56,185 bases of DNA, taken from positions 1 to 56,185 of the forward strand of contig JAICWG010000008.1 in assembly GCA_025934915.1 (NCBI GenBank), given 5' to 3'. The position numbers and the translations under genes are program-made. The DNA comes from Nitrospira sp. (GTDB taxonomy: Bacteria; Nitrospirota; Nitrospiria; Nitrospirales; Nitrospiraceae). A model generated the notes under the pieces. That model had not been told where the DNA came from. It did not search any database and saw only the letters and a list, made by a program, of their open reading frames with translations. Below, one piece after another: positions 8,599 to 16,593 of this stretch. Every line of letters starts with the position of its first letter. Within the stretch, counting starts at the first letter, position 1.

Positions 8599-9342
8599 TT
8601 ATACCATCAACATCCCGCCGTTCACGTGCAAGACATGGCCGGTGATGTAGGCCGCATCTTCGGACACCAGAAACCGCACGGCCGCCGCGACATCCGCCGG
8701 CGTACCCAATCGCGCCAACGGGATTTGTTTCAATAATGTTTCTTTCACATCAGCCGGTAGTCCATGGGTCATGGCCGTGTCGATGAAACCGGGCGCCACC
8801 GCATTCACCGTGACGTTACGGCTGGCATATTCCCGTCCAACGGTTTTTGTAAACCCGATGACGGCGGCCTTTGACGCCGAGTAATTTGCCTGCCCCGCGT
8901 TCCCGATTACCCCGACGATCGAAGCGATGTTGACGATGCGACCATACCGTTGCTTGGTCATCGGCTGCAAGACCGCTTTCGTGCAGTTAAATGTACCGTT
9001 CAGGTTGATCTGAAGCACCAGATTCCAATCTTCCTCTTTCATCCGTAGCAACAAGCCATCACGAGTGATGCCGGCATTATTGACAAGGATGTCCACTTTC
9101 CCCCAGGCCTTCAGGACTTGCTCGACCATCGCCTTGGTTTCATTGGCATCGGCGACGTTGACTTTTATGTTCAGAGCCTTCCGTCCCAGCTTTTCGACGA
9201 AGGCCACCGTTTCCACGGAGCGTCCGGGGTCGAGATCGGCCACGGCAACGTCGGCCCCCGCTTGGGCAAGGCATTCGGCAATGGCCCGACCGATGCCTTG
9301 CGCCGCGCCGGTGACAATAGCTGTTCTTCCTTGTAGTGACAT
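8599..9342 (-). CDS. fabG: 3-oxoacyl-ACP reductase
   Basis: FabG reduces 3-oxoacyl-ACP with NADPH in each elongation round. The 247-residue short-chain dehydrogenase has the cofactor motif TGAAQGIG near residues 11-18, [11 protein letters not shown] with NNAG near 90, and the catalytic Ser/Tyr/Lys in the segment ending YSASK. It closes with [14 protein letters not shown], typical of FabG. AAAGGT is a modest ribosome site before the ATG at 9342. Gene context within the fab block supports the assignment over other short-chain dehydrogenases. Confidence 0.96.
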   Translation of the reverse strand: MSLQGRTAIVTGAAQGIGRAIAECLAQAGADVAVADLDPGRSVETVAFVEKLGRKALNIKVNVADANETKAMVEQVLKAWGKVDILVNNAGITRDGLLLRMKEEDWNLVLQINLNGTFNCTKAVLQPMTKQRYGRIVNIASIVGVIGNAGQANYSASKAAVIGFTKTVGREYASRNVTVNAVAPGFIDTAMTHGLPADVKETLLKQIPLARLGTPADVAAAVRFLVSEDAAYITGHVLHVNGGMLMV

Positions 9343-9418
9343 TTCAGACCTTTCGGACGATACGTTAACAGGCTGACGGGGAATTCGTCACCTGGTTTCC
9401 CACGTGGAGGGTCCGGCC

Positions 9419-10354
9419 TTAGCCGACCCCCTTGAGTGTCACATCCAATGACTTCGGATCGTTCACATTCAAGAGTTTCGCCTCAGGTAGAATTCGTCTG
9501 ATCAAGCCGGTCAGTACCGTACCAGGGCCGATTTCTACAAATGTCGTGACGCCCATCCTGCCCATTGTCTGCACGGTATCCTCCCACAGTACTGAAGAGG
9601 GTAGCTGACGGACCAACGACGCTTGGATCTCGTTCGCCCGGCTGATCGCTTTCGCCTCAGCATTATTCACAAGAGGGGCGTTGAGGTCCGACCACCGAAC
9701 CGCGGCTAAATCCTCCGCCAATCGATCAGCTGCTTGCTGCATCAGCGGGGTATGAACCGGCACGCTGACCGGTAGTGGAATGGCCTTTTTACACCCTTGC
9801 GCTTTGGCCAATTCAATCGCCCGCTCCACCGCCGCCCTCTCACCGGCAATGACCACTTGCCCAGGCGAGTTGAAGTTTGCCGCCGCGACCACTCCGACCG
9901 ATGACGCCATGCGGCACACATCTTTGACCGCGTCGGCGGTTAAACCCAACAGGGCGGCGACCAGTCCGGCTCCCGGAGCCACGGCTTCAGACATGTAGCG
10001 TCCCCGTTTCTGAACCAGGCCGACGGCATCACGAAAGGATACGCCGCCTGCCGCAACTAACGCCGAATACTCACCCAAACTATGGCCCGCCACCGCAACC
10101 GGCTTGATCCCGACCGGCTCAAACAGTTTCAACACCGCCACACTGCTCACAAGCAAGGCCGGCTGAGTGAATTCTGTTCGATTGAGTCGTTCAGCCGGTC
10201 CAGTGAAGCACAACCCGGCGATATCATAACCCAGGACCGAGGAAGCCTCATCATAGACGGGTTTCAATGAGGGATGCGCGTCATAGAGCGCCTTCCCCAT
10301 CCCGACCGACTGGGAACCCTGTCCAGGGAAAACAAGCCCGATTCCAAGAGTCAT
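9419..10354 (-). CDS. fabD: Malonyl-CoA:ACP transacylase
   Basis: FabD moves malonyl from CoA to ACP, supplying the extender unit. The 311-residue protein has FPGQGSQ at residues 9-15, the nucleophile Ser92 in GHSLGEYSAL, and the catalytic His in PVSVPVHTPLM near residue 200. It ends with the EIGPGTVLTGL segment. It lies between fabH and fabG, transcribed on the minus strand, 125 bases after fabH. Confidence 0.97.
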   Translation of the reverse strand: MTLGIGLVFPGQGSQSVGMGKALYDAHPSLKPVYDEASSVLGYDIAGLCFTGPAERLNRTEFTQPALLVSSVAVLKLFEPVGIKPVAVAGHSLGEYSALVAAGGVSFRDAVGLVQKRGRYMSEAVAPGAGLVAALLGLTADAVKDVCRMASSVGVVAAANFNSPGQVVIAGERAAVERAIELAKAQGCKKAIPLPVSVPVHTPLMQQAADRLAEDLAAVRWSDLNAPLVNNAEAKAISRANEIQASLVRQLPSSVLWEDTVQTMGRMGVTTFVEIGPGTVLTGLIRRILPEAKLLNVNDPKSLDVTLKGVG

Positions 10355-10479
10355 GGGGCGTTAGATATCTTCGAAATCCCGCGCAAAGTCAACGGGAAAA
10401 GTTTTCACAAGCCGCCGGCTTCCCACGATCAGTGGGGGCTCCACATCGGAATGATTCCGGATCACGACCTGGTCGTTCT

Positions 10480-11454
10480 CTACCATCGGATGACAGCAGA
10501 GGCCCAGGTCAATCCTGCCCCAAACGCCCCGAGCATCACCAACGAGCCATCCTTGATACGCCCTTCGCGAACCGCTTCATCCAGAGCAATCGGGATGGAC
10601 GCGGCAGACGTGTTCCCGTAACGATCGAGATTCAGGAGCACCTTTTCGATCGGAAGGCCCAGCCGCTCCATCACCGCCTTGAGAATTCGAAGATTGGCTT
10701 GGTGCGGCACATAGAGATCAAGATCCTCCACCCGAAGACCATTGGCCGAAAGGGTCGCACGCGCGATCTCTTCCAAGGTGCGTACTGCGACTTTGAACGT
10801 CTCGTTCCCTTTCATTTTAATATACTGCAAACGTTCGGCGATCACTTTTTCGGACGGTGGAGTGCGTGAGCCTCCTCCAGGCACCATGATCAGCTCGCAG
10901 AGCGCTCCGTCGGAGCGAAGGTGAGTCGAGAGGATCCCTCGTTCTCCATCGCTTGCACTGACGATGACCGCGCCGGCTCCATCCCCGAACAGCACACAGG
11001 TGTTCCGGTCGGTCCAATCGGTAATGGCAGACATCACCTCTGATCCGATCACCAGGACATGACGCATCCCATTCTTGACATAGGCATCCGCCACCGAGAG
11101 CGCGTAGACAAATCCACAGCAGGCGGCCGAAAGATCGCACGCAGCGGCTTTGGTCGCGCCGAGCTGATGCTGGACGAGACAGGCCGTTGCAGGGAGAGGA
11201 TAATCACCCGTACAGGTGGCGACCAAAATCATGTCGAGATCCGTTGCGGCCAGCCCGGCCGCAGTCAATGCCCGCTTCCCGGCCAGAACCGCAAGATCCG
11301 AGCAGGCTTCTCCGGTAGCTGCGATACGCCGTTCGCGGATGCCTGTCCGTTCTCGAATCCATTCATCGGATGTGGCAACCATCCGTTCCAGCTCCGCATT
11401 CGTCAGGACCCTGGCAGGCGTATAGGAGCCGGTTCCTGCAATCCACGCTTTCAT
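10480..11454 (-). CDS. fabH: 3-oxoacyl-ACP synthase III
   Basis: FabH starts fatty acid synthesis by condensing acyl-CoA, usually acetyl-CoA, with malonyl-ACP. The 324-residue protein carries Cys112 in the LSAACCGF segment (position matching the well-studied enzyme), His in VPHQANLRIL and Asn in YGNTSAASIP, the full Cys-His-Asn triad. A second Cys follows the nucleophile where Ser is usual. Its ATG overlaps the plsX stop as ATGA, indicating coupled translation, as is common for plsX-fabH. Confidence 0.97.
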   Translation of the reverse strand: MKAWIAGTGSYTPARVLTNAELERMVATSDEWIRERTGIRERRIAATGEACSDLAVLAGKRALTAAGLAATDLDMILVATCTGDYPLPATACLVQHQLGATKAAACDLSAACCGFVYALSVADAYVKNGMRHVLVIGSEVMSAITDWTDRNTCVLFGDGAGAVIVSASDGERGILSTHLRSDGALCELIMVPGGGSRTPPSEKVIAERLQYIKMKGNETFKVAVRTLEEIARATLSANGLRVEDLDLYVPHQANLRILKAVMERLGLPIEKVLLNLDRYGNTSAASIPIALDEAVREGRIKDGSLVMLGAFGAGLTWASAVIRW

Positions 11455-12467
11455 GTCGGCTCCACCTGAGGACGGGAGTGGCTCTCTTCAATATCTCGCT
11501 GAATCAGCTCCCGCACGCCACCCTCAGCCATGCCCTTCGCTCGTCGAATCGCATTCTTGATAGCCTTGGCCGACGATCGGCCATGGCAGATCATCGTAAT
11601 CCCATTGACCCCCAGCAATGGGGCCCCACCGAATTCAGCATAGTCGATTTTCCGCTTCAGATTCATGAGAGGCCCGGAGATTAAGGGATAGGCCAGTCGC
11701 CCAAGGAAGTGGCCGGAGATTTCCTTGAGTAGCAACCTCTTGATCATCGCGGCCACACCTTCGGAAATCTTCAAAGCCACATTGCCGATAAACCCGTCGC
11801 AGACGACGATGTCGGCGATTCCGCTGTACACGTCACGTCCCTCGATATTCCCCACGAAATTCATCGAGCTGCCTTTGAGCAACTTAAACGCCTCTTTGGT
11901 GACTTCGTTGCCCTTGCCGTCTTCCTCCCCGATGCTCAGAAGACCGACACGAGGGTTAGGCTTACGGAGCAGATGCTTCCCATACTCATTGCCCATCAAG
12001 GCGAATTGCTCGAGATGCGTGGCGGTGCAGTCGACGTTGGCCCCCACATCGAGCATGATCGCTTCTCCGCTCAACGTCGGCAGGCTGGTGGCAATCGCCG
12101 GACGCTCGACCCCCTTCGTCAGTCCTAACACGAAGAACGACGCCACCATGCTCGCTCCCGTGTTACCGGGGCTCACGACGGCGTCCGCATGGCCGTTCTT
12201 GACCAACTCTGTCGCAACCCAAATCGACGAATCGCGCTTCTTCCGAGCGACAGCGGCAGGCGACTCATGCATTTCGACGACCTGGGAAGCATGCCGAATG
12301 GTGAGGCGGGAATCGCGACAGGACTGACGCTCGCATTCCTGTTTCAGGATGGTTTCGTCGCCGACGAGAATGACCTCGACGTCCAATTCTTTCACGGCCT
12401 GAAGAGCGCCCTCGACACAGGGTGCGGGACCATGGTCGCCCCCCACCGCATCAAGCGCGACCTTCAT
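11451..12467 (-). CDS. plsX: Phosphate acyltransferase
   Basis: PlsX makes acyl-phosphate from acyl-ACP, the first step of the PlsX/PlsY route to phosphatidic acid, acting at the inner face of the membrane. The canonical opening MKVALDAVGGDHGP is at the ATG at 12467 (338 residues). A GTG six codons upstream (12485) is possible but neither start has a strong ribosome site. The DVGANVDC and GFIGNVALKISEG segments are typical. It sits between rpmF and fabH, the classical arrangement, and overlaps fabH by four bases. Confidence 0.96.
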   Translation of the reverse strand: MKVALDAVGGDHGPAPCVEGALQAVKELDVEVILVGDETILKQECERQSCRDSRLTIRHASQVVEMHESPAAVARKKRDSSIWVATELVKNGHADAVVSPGNTGASMVASFFVLGLTKGVERPAIATSLPTLSGEAIMLDVGANVDCTATHLEQFALMGNEYGKHLLRKPNPRVGLLSIGEEDGKGNEVTKEAFKLLKGSSMNFVGNIEGRDVYSGIADIVVCDGFIGNVALKISEGVAAMIKRLLLKEISGHFLGRLAYPLISGPLMNLKRKIDYAEFGGAPLLGVNGITMICHGRSSAKAIKNAIRRAKGMAEGGVRELIQRDIEESHSRPQVEPT

Positions 12468-12583
12468 GCGACTTGGTGTACTCACGGATGGCGTTTGAAA
12501 GACAGGCTGATCACGTGTCGCCCCCTGGGCTCACGTCAGACGTGCTGGGAAACTCGCGCAATGAACCGACTTATACAACCTGC

Positions 12584-12769
12584 TCACGCCTCTTCGACTT
12601 GAATGACTGCCTTGCCCTTATAGGTGCCACAGTTCAAACAGGTATAATGCGGCAGCTTGAGTTCATGACACTGTGGGCACACAGCCATTCCCGGCGGGGT
12701 CATGCGCAGCTTTTGGGTACGACGCTTATCGCGTCGGGCCCGTGAATGTTTATGTTTGGGATTCGGCAT
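12584..12769 (-). CDS. rpmF: Large ribosomal subunit protein bL32
   Basis: A 61-residue, basic ribosomal protein with the start at 12769, where AAGGAG lies 6 bases upstream. The opening MPNPKHKHSRARRDKRR is characteristic. Cys31, Cys34, Cys44 and Cys47 form a four-Cys zinc ribbon, so this is the zinc-binding (C+) form of bL32. It lies between yceD and plsX as in many bacteria, which ties ribosome supply to membrane lipid synthesis. Confidence 0.97.
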   Translation of the reverse strand: MPNPKHKHSRARRDKRRTQKLRMTPPGMAVCPQCHELKLPHYTCLNCGTYKGKAVIQVEEA

Positions 12770-12804
12770 GATGACTCCTTCTTCCGCTCGATTCGGACCA
12801 CTGC

Positions 12805-13398
12805 TCAGCGCCCACGGGGGTCCATCAGCTTGTCTTTCATGGTACGCAATACCTGAAACGGGTTTCCCGTCGGCTCTTCGCCACAACGACAAGGGCCTTC
12901 ATTCAAATCTTTCCCACAACGGGCACACAATCCTCGGCATTCCTCGGAACAGAGTGGGTGCATGGGAGAAGCAAGAATCAACTGCTCCCGCAGCATCGGC
13001 GCCAGCTCCAGATGATCGCCCGCAAAGTAATAGAGATCGTCGTTCTGTTCTTCCACTTCTCCTTCCGGAGGCGCTGCAGACTTCCTCTTCCGCGGATCGT
13101 CTCGCTTTGCGACGGCACCCATCGCTTTGACTTCCCGCTCATAGGCCACACGTAGTGAAAACGCCAGTGGGTCGTCAAAATCTTTGAGGCACCGCACGCA
13201 TTGGCGGACCGCTGTTCCTTCCACGACTCCGGTCACATAGATGGTACGTTCAATCGATCGAAGGTCCAGCCCGACCGCCAGAGTTCCGCGAATAGACACA
13301 TCCGTATCCGTCAGTCCCAACTCTTCTTCCGTTAGGTCTCCCGACAAAGAAAGACCTTCTGCCGTGATGTCCGCGATTTTGGGTGTCAAAACATCCAT
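12805..13398 (-). CDS. YceD/DUF177 family protein linked to 23S rRNA accumulation
   Basis: Members of this family sit next to rpmF and are needed for normal 23S rRNA accumulation; the biochemical role is unclear. The protein is 197 residues from the ATG at 13398, chosen because GAGG lies 6 bases upstream. The frame is open to 13455. It shows the family's central CVRCLKDF segment and a C-terminal CSEECRGLCARCG cluster that may bind zinc. The middle section is charged and looks low complexity. The neighbouring rpmF strongly supports the call. Confidence 0.85.
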   Translation of the reverse strand: MDVLTPKIADITAEGLSLSGDLTEEELGLTDTDVSIRGTLAVGLDLRSIERTIYVTGVVEGTAVRQCVRCLKDFDDPLAFSLRVAYEREVKAMGAVAKRDDPRKRKSAAPPEGEVEEQNDDLYYFAGDHLELAPMLREQLILASPMHPLCSEECRGLCARCGKDLNEGPCRCGEEPTGNPFQVLRTMKDKLMDPRGR

Positions 13399-13460
13399 GG
13401 TCATCCTCGGCAGCGTGCCGCTGCCCAACCCCGGTGCATCGAAATCGCCGATCACGTTCG

Positions 13461-13709
13461 CTATCGCTCCTCGGCAAAGCTGATGATGGCGATATGCCGA
13501 GCCCGCTTGACAGCCACCGTCAGTTCACGCTGATGGCGCATGCAATTCCCGGAAATGCGGCGCGGAACGATCCGCCCTCGCTCCGTCAAGAAATTCCGAA
13601 GAAGCCCGGCGTCTTTAAAGTCGATCGGTATCTTTTCCAGGCAGAATCTACAGGGACGCCTTCGCTGGAATAACCGCCCCCCGCCACGTTCGTTATCGCC
13701 TCGGTCCAT
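13461..13709 (-). CDS. rpsR: Small ribosomal subunit protein bS18
   Basis: An 82-residue basic protein of the 30S subunit that binds together with bS6. The core RPCRFC, then the [19 protein letters not shown] segment, is diagnostic. Cys20 and Cys23 form a CxxC pair. It follows ssb in the usual rpsF-ssb-rpsR order. The gene rplI, which often follows rpsR, is not here; yceD follows instead. Confidence 0.97.
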   Translation of the reverse strand: MDRGDNERGGGRLFQRRRPCRFCLEKIPIDFKDAGLLRNFLTERGRIVPRRISGNCMRHQRELTVAVKRARHIAIISFAEER

Positions 13710-13736
13710 GACTGCCTCCTCATAATACTCCTGCCG

Positions 13737-14135
13737 TTAACCTTCTTCCCCTGCTTCATAGCCGGGCTCATCGTGCATCGGAGGTTCAGCACCGGCACCA
13801 CCGTCTTGGCGCTTGGGCATGAACGTCACGGTCTGGGCGACCACTTCATGTTTGCTGCGTTTTTGGCCATCCTCGGTCTCCCATCGGCGCTGCTGTAACC
13901 GACCTTCGACGATCGCCCCATTGCCCTTACTGAGATACTGCCCACAATGCTCCGCCTGTCTGCCGAATACCACGATATCGACGAAGCAGACTTCTTCCTT
14001 CAAATCGTCACCCTGCTTAAACCGACGGCTCACCGCCAAGCCGAAACTCGCCACCGGTGTCCCGCTCGGAGTATACCGGAGCTCAGGGTTACGGGTGAGG
14101 TTCCCCATCAGGATGACTTTGTTAAATCCGGCCAC
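13737..14135 (-). CDS. ssb: Single-stranded DNA-binding protein without the usual acidic tip
   Basis: SSB coats single-stranded DNA in replication and repair. The N-terminal 110 residues form the OB-fold: NKVILMGNLTRNPELRYTPSG, then the VASFGLAVSR, WVDIVxFG-like and KGNGAIVEGRLQ segments. The protein is short (132 residues) and ends PMHDEPGYEAGEEG. The usual C-terminal DDxPF tip that recruits repair and replication enzymes is absent, and no neighbouring frame supplies it. The gene overlaps rpsF by 14 bases, in the normal rpsF-ssb-rpsR block. Confidence 0.93.
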   Translation of the reverse strand: MAGFNKVILMGNLTRNPELRYTPSGTPVASFGLAVSRRFKQGDDLKEEVCFVDIVVFGRQAEHCGQYLSKGNGAIVEGRLQQRRWETEDGQKRSKHEVVAQTVTFMPKRQDGGAGAEPPMHDEPGYEAGEEG

Positions 14136-14469
14136 CGTTTGACTCCTGTGTCGAGGCTTCCACCGGACGCCGTTCCACCAAGGGTTTTTCGTGATGGATC
14201 GTCAAAAACTTGATGATGTTGTCTTCCAATCGATACGCCCGTTCGAGCTCACCGACCGTATTGTTCGGCGCCTTAAAGTAGAAATAGGCGTAGGTACCCT
14301 TCCGCTCGCGACGTACTTCGTAAGCGAGCTTTTTCTTCCCCAAATTCTCGGCTTTGATGAATTGGGCGCCGGTCTTATCGGCGACGTTCTTCATCTTATC
14401 GATGAGGGTCTTGGTCTCCTCATCGGAGACGGACGGACGAATAATAAACAGAGACTCGTAGAGCTCCAT
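14122..14469 (-). CDS. rpsF: Small ribosomal subunit protein bS6
   Basis: bS6 of the 30S platform, partner of bS18. The start at 14469 gives 115 residues with the canonical MELYESLFIIRPS opening; GGAGG lies 8-9 bases upstream. The frame stays open to 14559 without a ribosome site. It is the first gene of the rpsF-to-rnc run and has a candidate promoter at 14548-14577 and a leader hairpin at 14493-14511. It overlaps ssb by 14 bases. Confidence 0.97.
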   Translation of the reverse strand: MELYESLFIIRPSVSDEETKTLIDKMKNVADKTGAQFIKAENLGKKKLAYEVRRERKGTYAYFYFKAPNNTVGELERAYRLEDNIIKFLTIHHEKPLVERRPVEASTQESNGGRI

Positions 14470-14492
14470 GCAGCGATCCTCCTGGACAAAGG

Positions 14493-14511
14493 CCCCCGAA
14501 CCAGTCGGGAG
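14493..14511 (-). promoter_or_regulatory. rpsF: Leader hairpin before rpsF, possible bS6:bS18 feedback site
   Basis: In the transcript CUCCCGA pairs with UCGGGGG around a CUGGU loop, just upstream of the rpsF ribosome site. bS6:bS18 complexes are known to bind rpsF leaders in many bacteria, but I cannot show that this stem fits the consensus. The link is an inference from position only. Confidence 0.3.
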
Positions 14512-14547
14512 CGAGGTGTAGGGTGCTATTTGGCGCAAGAACGGTGG

Positions 14548-14577
14548 ACGGTAACACAAGATTTCTTACGCTGTCAA
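14548..14577 (-). promoter_or_regulatory. Candidate promoter for the rpsF-ssb-rpsR-...-rnc operon
   Basis: The minus strand holds a perfect TTGACA -35 box and TACCGT as a weak -10, 18 bases apart, giving a leader of about 70 bases before rpsF. Confidence 0.42.
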
Positions 14578-14721
14578 TGAATCGGGGTGCATGTTCTACC
14601 CATCGAAGTTCTTCACTAAACTATGAACGCAAGCGTGCGGCATGCCTTCGGTTCCATAAGAGCTTTCCTTACATTGACAGAGGAATGTTTAGATGCAACC
14701 ATTGGTTATATCTAAAGTGAA

Positions 14722-15120
14722 ATGGATCGCCATATTGCCTGTCTACAGATTCCTGCTTTTGGAATCGTATTGGCCTGCGCCGCTGATAGCGCGCTGAGAA
14801 ACAGGCCGGTGGCCGTAGCACCGATGCATACGCCGCGTGCATTGGTCCGAGAAATTTCTACGGAAGCGTTTCACGAGGGTCTACAGCCGGGGATGCCCGT
14901 GGATCTCGCGCGGCTGATCTGCCCTGGCCTGCGGATGATCCCTCCGGACCCATCACTGACTCAAGCCGCCCATCGCGAGCTGCAACACCGCATCTCGTCC
15001 TTTGCACCGGCTTGGGAATCGATCAGGCCAGGCTCGCTCTTCCTGGATCTCACTGGCACAACCAGACTCTTCGGCACTCCCATCGATACAGTGACCCGCA
15101 TCAGTCTCACGCTATCGCGA
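14722..15120 (+). pseudogene. ImuB-like Y-family polymerase, N-terminal remnant
   Basis: The first ~130 codons match the start of ImuB-type Y-family polymerase relatives, which work with DnaE2 and ImuA in damage-induced mutagenesis. Visible segments are the opening IACLQIPAFG, ISTEAFHEGLQPGMPV, ARLICPGLRMIPPDP and LFLDLTGTTRLFG. ImuB proteins normally have several hundred residues. Here the palm, finger and C-terminal parts are missing and the frame runs into unrelated residues where a DnaE-like fragment begins in another frame at 15122. No imuA remnant is visible before it. The gene is broken. Confidence 0.8.
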
Positions 15121-15121
15121 T

Positions 15122-15631
15122 GGTCTCATCATCTTCACGGACGACGAAGCGGCGCTCATGGCCTGGGTCAAGCACTCGCAGCAAGACCTCTATGTCGAAT
15201 TGACACCAGGGCCGGCTATGCATGGCGCCATTCGCTTCAGCTATCACATCGGCCTCCCGTCCGTCGCCACCAACCGCGTGTACTTCACCATGGTCGGCTT
15301 GCTGATTACAGAGAAGTCGGCTGAGACCAAGCACGGCCATGCCATGGAATTTATTACCCTCGAAGATGTCACAGCCCTCTACGATGCCATGTTGTTTCCC
15401 GAGGTTTATCGCCGTTGTTGCCATCTGCTCTCACCAAACCGTCCGTACGTCGTCCGGGGGTTGCTGGAAGAAGCGTTCGGTGTCGTGACGCTGACCGTAT
15501 TGGATCTGCGCCTGCTGGAATCTATGGTGGACAAGGGGAATCACCCACTGCCCCTCTGGCAAGAACCGGTGTACGGTGAGTCATGCGACACCCAGTCCGA
15601 TCAGCAGCCCAATTCCTTCTCTTTCAACTGA
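15122..15631 (+). pseudogene. DnaE2-like polymerase III alpha, internally deleted remnant (copy A)
   Basis: One open frame joins two distant parts of an error-prone DnaE. The first ~50 residues (GLIIFTDDEAA, then LYVELTPGPA and GLPSVATNRVYF) match a piece of the N-terminal PHP domain. Directly after it, VGLLITEKS, FITLEDVTALYDAMLFPEVY and PYVVRGLLEE match the C-terminal OB-fold. About 700 or more residues of polymerase core are gone. The natural stop seen in copy B (17442-17444) is lost here and the frame reads on to 15631. From 15476 the sequence is a diverged duplicate of 17340-17548. It also holds an in-frame udgX-type start at 15583. Confidence 0.8.
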
Positions 15632-15684
15632 TGACCCCCGCTTTGCAGAAGTCTGCAGCCTCCTGTACCGGCTGCAATCTGTAT
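15476..15684 (+). repeat. Diverged direct repeat, copy A (dnaE2 3' end plus udgX 5' end)
   Basis: This 209-base stretch aligns end to end with 17340-17548, also 209 bases. It holds the last codons of dnaE2 and the first codons of a udgX-like gene, whose ATG at 15583 stays in frame to the CTGCNLY cluster. The copies differ at many positions, so the duplication is old or came from two related cassettes. The repeats flank vapBC and fic. Confidence 0.8.
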
Positions 15685-15711
15685 TGTGATGGCCATCAAC
15701 CCAATTCCTAA

Positions 15712-15740
15712 TTGACATATTGATGCTATGCGCATATGTT
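15712..15740 (+). promoter_or_regulatory. Promoter of vapBC
   Basis: Perfect -35 TTGACA and TATGTT -10 are 17 bases apart. The -10 ends only 7 bases before the vapB ATG at 15748 and no ribosome site precedes that ATG, so transcription would start at or next to the start codon, giving a leaderless message. Confidence 0.6.
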
Positions 15741-15752
15741 CTGACATATGCG
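15731..15752 (+). promoter_or_regulatory. Probable autoregulatory operator of vapBC
   Basis: A perfect inverted repeat, CGCATATGT-TCTG-ACATATGCG, covers the -10 box and the vapB start codon. Ribbon-helix-helix antitoxins bind such repeats to repress their own operon. A second short palindrome, TATGCGCATA, overlaps it at 15727-15736. Confidence 0.6.
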
Positions 15753-15999
15753 TACAACGATTCGTCTCGATGACCAACTCCTCAGATCGGCCAAGCGCTT
15801 CGCCCATGAGACAGGCCAGTCTCTGACTAAGCTGATTGAAGATGCTCTGCGCCATACGCTCGCCCGTCAAGCAACCAGACCGGCGCGCAAACCGATAAAA
15901 CTTACCACGGTGTCTGGGCGCGGTCTCCGCTTCGGCGTGGACCTCGACGATTCCGCCGCCCTCCTCGCCTTCATGGAGCGGCCTCATGGTGCTTCTTGA
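15748..15999 (+). CDS. VapB-type antitoxin with ribbon-helix-helix domain
   Basis: An 83-residue antitoxin. The N-terminal MRTTIRLDDQLL segment forms the DNA-binding strand of a ribbon-helix-helix fold, followed by two helices to about 45 (KLIEDALRHTLA). The C-terminal tail should wrap the toxin. It overlaps vapC by 14 bases, the usual coupled arrangement, and likely represses its own promoter through the operator at 15731-15752. The gene is intact even though its toxin partner is frameshifted. The start ATG is inside the operator and has no ribosome site. Confidence 0.85.
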   Translation: MRTTIRLDDQLLRSAKRFAHETGQSLTKLIEDALRHTLARQATRPARKPIKLTTVSGRGLRFGVDLDDSAALLAFMERPHGAS

Positions 16000-16413
16000 C
16001 GTGAATGTATTGGTCTATGCTCACCGCGAAGATGCGCCCCACCATCTAGAGCACCTTGCATGGCTCGAAGCTCTGATTCAATCAGAGCAGCCATATGGAC
16101 TGTCCGATCTCGTTTTAAGCGGTTTCCTTCGCATCGTGACGCATCCCAGCGTGTTCAATCCTCCCAGCAGTATGGAGAAAGCGCTGGCATTTACCCAGGA
16201 ACTCCGTGATCAGCCGAACTGCACGCTCATCAATCCCGGCCCCCGCCATTGGGAAATCTTCAGCAAGCTCTGCCGAATCGGCGGCATCAAGGGAAATCTC
16301 GTCCCTGATGCATTTCTTGCTGCTCTAGCGGTCAGAGCGGGAGTGAATGGATCTCGACGGATCGCGATTACCATCGATTCCCAGGCCTGCGTGTGCGCCA
16401 TCCCTTGGAATAA
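15986..16413 (+). pseudogene. VapC-type PIN-domain toxin, frameshifted near the C-terminus
   Basis: PIN-domain RNases of this type cut RNA and are held in check by VapB. The reading frame from 15986 has the first catalytic Asp in LLDVNVLVYAHR, SGFLRIVTHP and the third acidic residue in VPDAFLAALA. At about 16343-16346 one base appears to be missing. The following frame (from 16345) reads EWISTDRDYHRFPGLRVRHPLE and stops at 16411, exactly the normal VapC ending with its STDRD acidic site. In the original frame this ending is replaced by unrelated residues to 16498. The toxin is therefore probably inactive, unless the frameshift is a sequencing error. Confidence 0.85.
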
Positions 16414-16448
16414 CGACCCGCCATATTCATGGCGATTTAGGACGAAAT

Positions 16449-16593
16449 CCAGCAGAGAAGGGTATCTTTTCGTCCGCCGACGACCACAGCACCCATGATC
16501 CGATCAGCCCATAGCCCCATGACTAACATTCAGAAGCGCGTCAGTTTCACAAAGACATTGAGCAAGCTGGCGATGCACGATACAAGATCCGAC
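16449..16593 (+). repeat. Dispersed diverged repeat, copy 1
   Basis: Shares ordered words with 18700-18912: CCAGCAGAGAAG at the start, then GACTAAC, GCGCGTCAG/GCGCGCTAG, TTCACAAAGA about 100 bases in, and CAAGATCCGAC at the end. Copy 2 has about 70 extra bases before the last word. The function is unknown. Confidence 0.5.

Noticed and set aside
14697..14707. Short inverted repeat AACCA-T-TGGTT before the imuB remnant as a LexA-type box
   Set aside because: Too short and matches no LexA consensus that I can name.
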